A stretch of 64,000 bases of DNA from Pedobacter mucosus (GTDB lineage Bacteria > Bacteroidota > Bacteroidia > Sphingobacteriales > Sphingobacteriaceae). The notes beneath the pieces were generated by a model. The model searched no databases, was not told where the DNA came from, and was given only the letters and a program-made list of their open reading frames with translations. Location: NCBI RefSeq assembly GCF_022200785.1, contig NZ_CP087585.1, positions 372,001 to 436,000 on the forward strand, in the 5' to 3' direction. A program made the position numbers and the translations under genes. Shown in pieces: positions 60,285 to 64,000 of this stretch (its first letter is position 1; the number at the start of each line of letters is the position of its first letter).

Positions 60285-60491
60285 ATGGAAAAACTTTTAA
60301 TTTTCAAAGACGGATCAAGGATGCCGATAAGTGAAAAAGTTGCAAATCTGATTAGAGATAAGTTTTTAAGCGCTAGATCTCATGACGAATACATTTTAAC
60401 AAGAGGGCAACATGGCGAACTGGATTTGTTTATAACCTTGTCTGAAATAAGGTGTATCATGCCAAGTGACTATGAAAAAAAGGTTTCTTGA
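60285..60491 (+). CDS. Small protein of unknown function
   Basis: A 68-residue soluble protein, MEKLLIFKDGSRMPISEKVAN... with a following helix and a beta part (FITLSEIRCIMPSDYEKK). No family is recognised. Real-gene support is limited to typical codon use, an ATG and a complete frame in an otherwise empty gap. It converges with the SDR gene 50 bp downstream. Confidence 0.5.
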   Translation: MEKLLIFKDGSRMPISEKVANLIRDKFLSARSHDEYILTRGQHGELDLFITLSEIRCIMPSDYEKKVS

Positions 60492-60542
60492 ATTTAAAAT
60501 CTTATCTTGTCTTTTCCTTTTTTTTTGATAGTTGAACAAAAA

Positions 60543-61241
60543 TTATTTTGGAGTTGTAGGTCTAATTTCAATTTTACTCGGCAACGTTCTTGCTGGCATA
60601 GCCAATAAATCTACAATTAATTTTCCCATGTCTTCTGGTTGAATTTTCCAGGCATCATCTTCTGTATTTGGACTATGGTCATTAAACTGACTTGCTACAG
60701 ATCCTGGCATAATTGTGCTAACTTTTACACCATATTTTCTCAAATCAAGCATAACTGATTGTGTAAAACCTGTTAAACCAAATTTGCTTGCATTATAAGC
60801 TGAACCACCTGCAAAGAAATTAGTACCTGCTAAACTTGATATGGTAAAAATGTGTCCTTTTGATTTCTTAATTTCTTCTACACTGGCTTTTATGCTGTAG
60901 AAAACGCCAGTTAGATTAGTGTCAATAGTTTCTTTCCATAAATCAATATCTAATTCATCTATTGGAGCAAAATGGCCAATACCAGCGTTGGCAATTAATA
61001 CATCTAACTGACCCCATTTCTCAATTACTAAATTTACGGCATCTTGTTGTGATTTAAAATCTTTAACATCAGCTTCAATAGCTAAAATATCTCCGTGTGC
61101 AACTAAATTTGATGCCGCTTGGTTTGCATTTTGTAAGGTCCTGCTGGTAATCGCAACGCTATAACCTTGTTTTAAAAGTGCTTCGGCAATGCCATAACCA
61201 ATTCCTTTACTTCCTCCTGTAATTAGGGCTACTTTATTCAT
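60543..61241 (-). CDS. Short-chain dehydrogenase/reductase
   Basis: A 232-residue SDR of the 3-oxoacyl-ACP reductase kind: ITGGSKGIGYGIAEALLKQG (cofactor loop), NAGIGHFAPIDEL, ISSLAGTNFFAGGSAYNASKFGL with the catalytic Ser, Tyr and Lys, and IMPGSVAS. The end IEIRPTTPK is short compared with FabG, so it is more likely an NADP-dependent reductase with another substrate. Single gene, minus strand. Confidence 0.9.
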   Translation of the reverse strand: MNKVALITGGSKGIGYGIAEALLKQGYSVAITSRTLQNANQAASNLVAHGDILAIEADVKDFKSQQDAVNLVIEKWGQLDVLIANAGIGHFAPIDELDIDLWKETIDTNLTGVFYSIKASVEEIKKSKGHIFTISSLAGTNFFAGGSAYNASKFGLTGFTQSVMLDLRKYGVKVSTIMPGSVASQFNDHSPNTEDDAWKIQPEDMGKLIVDLLAMPARTLPSKIEIRPTTPK

Positions 61242-61377
61242 AATATTTCTTTTTTATTTAACGATACTAAATGTAAATATGTTTCAAATTATTCCTTTTT
61301 AATTGATTTTCATATCGTGGAACCAAATAACGCTAAAAGCAATTATCCAAATCTGAAGATTTTATTACCTTTGGCAA

Positions 61378-62100
61378 ATGGCAAAAAAACGTTCCGTAAA
61401 GCAAAAATCGAAACCATCAATTTTAAAAAAGATAACTAATATTGCGTCCAAAATATTTATATATTTTCTTCTGGTATCTGTGATTTGGGTTCTTGCACTT
61501 CGATTTATCAATCCACCGATAACATTGCTAATGGTGCTAAGAAATATTGAACGTAAAGCTAATGGTAAACCTTTTAAAATCGAGAAAAAGTGGGTTAAAT
61601 TTGATGATATGTCTGATAATATGAAACGAGCTGCAGTTTCTGCTGAGGATCAACTTTTTCTGAAACATATCGGCTTTGATGTAAAGGCAATTGAGAAAGC
61701 CTTTGCAAGTAATACAAAAGGAAAAAAAATTAAAGGTGGAAGTACAATATCGCAACAAACAGCTAAAAATGTTTTCCTTTGGCCAGGCAGATCCTGGATT
61801 AGAAAAGGTTTCGAAGCTTATTTTACTTTATTGATAGAAATTTTTTGGAGTAAAGAGCGAATTTTAGAAGTTTATTTAAATGTGATAGAAATGGGCGATG
61901 GTATTTATGGTGCTGAAGCCGCTGCTCAAGAGTATTATGGTAAATCTTGTGTTAAGCTAACCAAAAATCAGGCTGCATTAATAGCTTCATGTTTTCCAAA
62001 TCCATTAAGGTGGACTCCCAAAAATGCAACTCCTTATATTAGGCATCGTCAATATTTAATTCTTCGCAATATGAGAAGGTTAGGACCGCTAGATTTTTAA
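61378..62100 (+). CDS. mtgA: Monofunctional peptidoglycan glycosyltransferase
   Basis: A GT51 glycosyltransferase of 240 residues that polymerises lipid II into glycan strands. The basic N-terminus (AKKRSVKQKSKPS) is followed by one membrane helix (FIYFLLVSVIWVLALRFI). The catalytic Glu is in AAVSAEDQLFLKHIGFD; further motifs are GGSTISQQTAKNVFLWPGRSWIRKGFEAYFTLLIE and WSKERILEVYLNVIEMGDGIYGAEAAAQEYYGK. There is no transpeptidase domain. Converges with the AsmA-like gene. Confidence 0.95.
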   Translation: MAKKRSVKQKSKPSILKKITNIASKIFIYFLLVSVIWVLALRFINPPITLLMVLRNIERKANGKPFKIEKKWVKFDDMSDNMKRAAVSAEDQLFLKHIGFDVKAIEKAFASNTKGKKIKGGSTISQQTAKNVFLWPGRSWIRKGFEAYFTLLIEIFWSKERILEVYLNVIEMGDGIYGAEAAAQEYYGKSCVKLTKNQAALIASCFPNPLRWTPKNATPYIRHRQYLILRNMRRLGPLDF

Positions 62101-62105
62101 TGTTG

Positions 62106-62155
62106 AAATGAGTGAGTTTGAATCAATATATAGAACATATGTAATTCACTCATTT
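62106..62155. terminator. Inverted repeat between mtgA and the AsmA-like gene
   Basis: AAATGAGTGA (62106-62115) and TCACTCATTT (62146-62155) pair over ten bases with a 30-base loop. It lies between convergent stops and could serve both directions, though there is no T run of normal length. Confidence 0.5.
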
Positions 62156-62170
62156 AAAATCTAGTATTAT

Positions 62171-64000
62171 TTAATCATGATCCTTATTCCACCTGATTTT
62201 TATTCCGCCTTTATCATCATCAACCGCTTTCAGGTGTAATACAATGCCTTTCATCCTCGCATCACGCTTTTGTTGTTTATCCAGATTTTCATCACCTTTC
62301 GGGTTACGAAGTGGAATATCCATTGAAACATCTGTGCCATTTCCTAAAGCATAAATACCTTTTACATTAAAATTCATAGCACTGGAGTTTATTTGCATTG
62401 GTAAAATTTCCACTTTATCACCGCGAATATTAAGCGTACCATCCAGTTTTTTTATTTCAACATTTGATAGATTTCTATTTGCGAAGGCGAACTTCCCAAC
62501 TTTAACCATTGGTTCAAAGTTGACTAAAGCGGCATTGCTTAAATTAAAAACAACTTTACCATTTATAGAACGCGGTAGGATTTTTCCTGCTTGAGAAATT
62601 CTACCGGATATGTTCACCAAAGAGGATAAATAACCTTTTAAATTTTTATTTGTAATGGTCTTTTGTCCAAAATCATCAAAGGAGTAAAAGAAGTCTTTTA
62701 CGCTAACGTGGCTAATTTTCGAATTTAATTTAAAGCTATTTGAGTTGCTTTCTTGAGCAATACTTCCAGTTAACGATAATAATCCGCCAGCATGTGCTAC
62801 ACTAATTTTGTTAAAAAAAATGTTTCCTTCACGAAGTGAAATGTCTGCATCAAGATTTTTAGCAATAAAATTATCATAAATCGCCTTGTTAACGGTTAAG
62901 TGGATATTCATTTTTGAAACCTCCAACACATTACTTAACTCTTTAGAAACAATTTTTTTGTTTCCAGTTGATTTTGTTTTTTTTGCACTTCTAGGTCCTA
63001 AAAAGGGAAGAAACTCTTTTAAATATAACTGAGGACTATTCATTTTTAGGTTTACTAATATTTTTTCTGGTGCTGTATAATAAAGATTGGCAAAATTAGC
63101 AATCCGACAACTTACATTGAGCTCACTTTTGCCTAATTGGAAATGACCGTTTTCGATTGATAAATCATTTTGATTGAAATTTATATTTAATGCACTTTTA
63201 ACTAAATGTAACTGACGTGGAATGTATAGAATATCAGCATTTGCAATTTGGATTTTTCCTGATACAATTGGTTTAGTGAAACGAAAATTATCAATATCTG
63301 CTTGGCAATATAAACTTAGGTTTGCTGTTCCATTTTTAAACTCAAAATCATTTGTACCCAATGAGTTATTTAAATTTAATAAAGGAAATTGAGATGTTAC
63401 CAAACCAGTAGCAATCGGCCTTGATAAATTGTTCACCATAAAAGTATCAATTTTCAAAGGTGCATTGAAATACTTTGCTGTAAGTTTATAAAATTTGATG
63501 GATGAGTTTTCATCACCAATAATGCCTCCAACGGTATCCTGATTTGTAAATGATCCATCGAAATTACAAGCTGTTAATGTTCCAGCTGGGATTGAAATAA
63601 TATTGTTTCTAACGGTAATACCAACTTTAATTAGTGGATCACCATATTTACCACTGCCATCGTCAATAATATTTCCCCTAACAGTAATCGGTTTTTCAAT
63701 GCCAAACTTTAATAGCTTACTCGAAATATTTGGTGCTAGCAAAAGTGCAACGTCTTTATAAAGAATATTATCAACTGCAATACTGATGGCAAATGCAGAC
63801 GATTTTTCTGCAAGATTAATTTTTGCGCCAATAATAAAAGGGTATTTGCCTATGTTAAGCTGCTTCGGATCAACTGTAATTACTTCTAATTCATTATTGT
63901 AGTGAAATGAAAGCGTACCAGATAAAACTTTATCTTTTAAAAAACTTCCTCTTTTTGTATTAAAAGCAAAGCTTTTAACCAAAGTATTTAGTTTTAAGGT
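62171..64000 (-). CDS. AsmA-like envelope protein, 5' end cut by window edge
   Basis: The C-terminal 609 residues of a large AsmA/TamB-like protein; the frame is open to the window edge, and the apparent start at 63982 is only an internal TTG. It is rich in beta strands with repeats of the AsmA C-terminal type (GKIQIANADILYIPRQLHLVKSALNINFNQNDLSIENGHFQLG and LDADISLREGNIFFNKISVAHAGGLLSLTGSI). AsmA-like proteins bridge inner and outer membrane and carry phospholipids. The last 60 residues are charged (KGDENLDKQQKRDARMKG). The N-terminal membrane anchor lies outside the window. Confidence 0.85.
   Translation of the reverse strand, partial: TLKLNTLVKSFAFNTKRGSFLKDKVLSGTLSFHYNNELEVITVDPKQLNIGKYPFIIGAKINLAEKSSAFAISIAVDNILYKDVALLLAPNISSKLLKFGIEKPITVRGNIIDDGSGKYGDPLIKVGITVRNNIISIPAGTLTACNFDGSFTNQDTVGGIIGDENSSIKFYKLTAKYFNAPLKIDTFMVNNLSRPIATGLVTSQFPLLNLNNSLGTNDFEFKNGTANLSLYCQADIDNFRFTKPIVSGKIQIANADILYIPRQLHLVKSALNINFNQNDLSIENGHFQLGKSELNVSCRIANFANLYYTAPEKILVNLKMNSPQLYLKEFLPFLGPRSAKKTKSTGNKKIVSKELSNVLEVSKMNIHLTVNKAIYDNFIAKNLDADISLREGNIFFNKISVAHAGGLLSLTGSIAQESNSNSFKLNSKISHVSVKDFFYSFDDFGQKTITNKNLKGYLSSLVNISGRISQAGKILPRSINGKVVFNLSNAALVNFEPMVKVGKFAFANRNLSNVEIKKLDGTLNIRGDKVEILPMQINSSAMNFNVKGIYALGNGTDVSMDIPLRNPKGDENLDKQQKRDARMKGIVLHLKAVDDDKGGIKIRWNKDHD

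Overview
This window is chromosomal DNA of a low-GC member of the Bacteroidetes, most likely Sphingobacteriaceae and Pedobacter-like. The reasons are: genes mostly without Shine-Dalgarno sequences; promoters of the TTTG / TAnnTTTG type; two TonB-dependent receptors, one with a DUF4374 lipoprotein; a secreted GH78 rhamnosidase; many AraC regulators; and the split Ada set. No tRNA, rRNA, CRISPR array or prophage was found. Both edges cut genes: gap at the left and an AsmA-like gene at the right.

Layout. 0-4.8 kb: a glycolytic operon on the minus strand (pfkA, a degenerate BadF-type kinase, gap). It diverges from a NrtR/AraR-like Nudix regulator and is followed by an intact BadF-type kinase. The same 19-bp palindromic site lies in front of pfkA and in front of the intact kinase, so a local sugar regulon is likely. 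4.8-16.8 kb: threonine aldolase, a biotin carboxylase, riboflavin synthase, rhamnosidase, a TPR protein, a beta-barrel protein and small envelope or cytosolic proteins. 16.8-18.5 kb: an alkylation-repair operon (AraC-MGMT, free-standing Ada Zn domain, AlkB). 18.5-30 kb: almost all minus strand, made of small regulator-plus-enzyme modules (Crp/SDR, WYL/RidA/YdeI, ArsR/AHSA1 with a frameshift, ADH/AraC, epoxide hydrolase, OmpA lipoprotein, VOC/AraC). 30-37 kb: a repeat-rich accessory stretch with a 293-bp compound tandem array, a 125-bp tandem array, a 21-bp tandem array, REP-like hairpins, an orphan HsdR-N protein and several unrecognised proteins.

37-44 kb: two SDR genes with a divergent HxlR regulator and a clear operator, a short SSB, a TonB receptor and a sorbosone-dehydrogenase-like lipoprotein. 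44-52.8 kb: an unknown protein, monomeric isocitrate dehydrogenase, a RAYT-type transposase containing a palindrome, and a TonB receptor/DUF4374 pair with a divergent AraC regulator driven from overlapping promoters. 52.9-64 kb: an acidic protein, further AraC regulators, dnaX with an A10 slippage site, the rpsF-rpsR-rplI operon (with full Shine-Dalgarno sequences before rpsR and rplI), an SDR, mtgA and a partial AsmA-like gene.

The strongest leads are the Nudix/BadF/pfkA site pair, the predicted dnaX slippage, the unusual Shine-Dalgarno use in the S6-S18-L9 operon, the paired site around the Crp-like regulator, and the repeat arrays. All calls come from reading the sequence; no database search was run.
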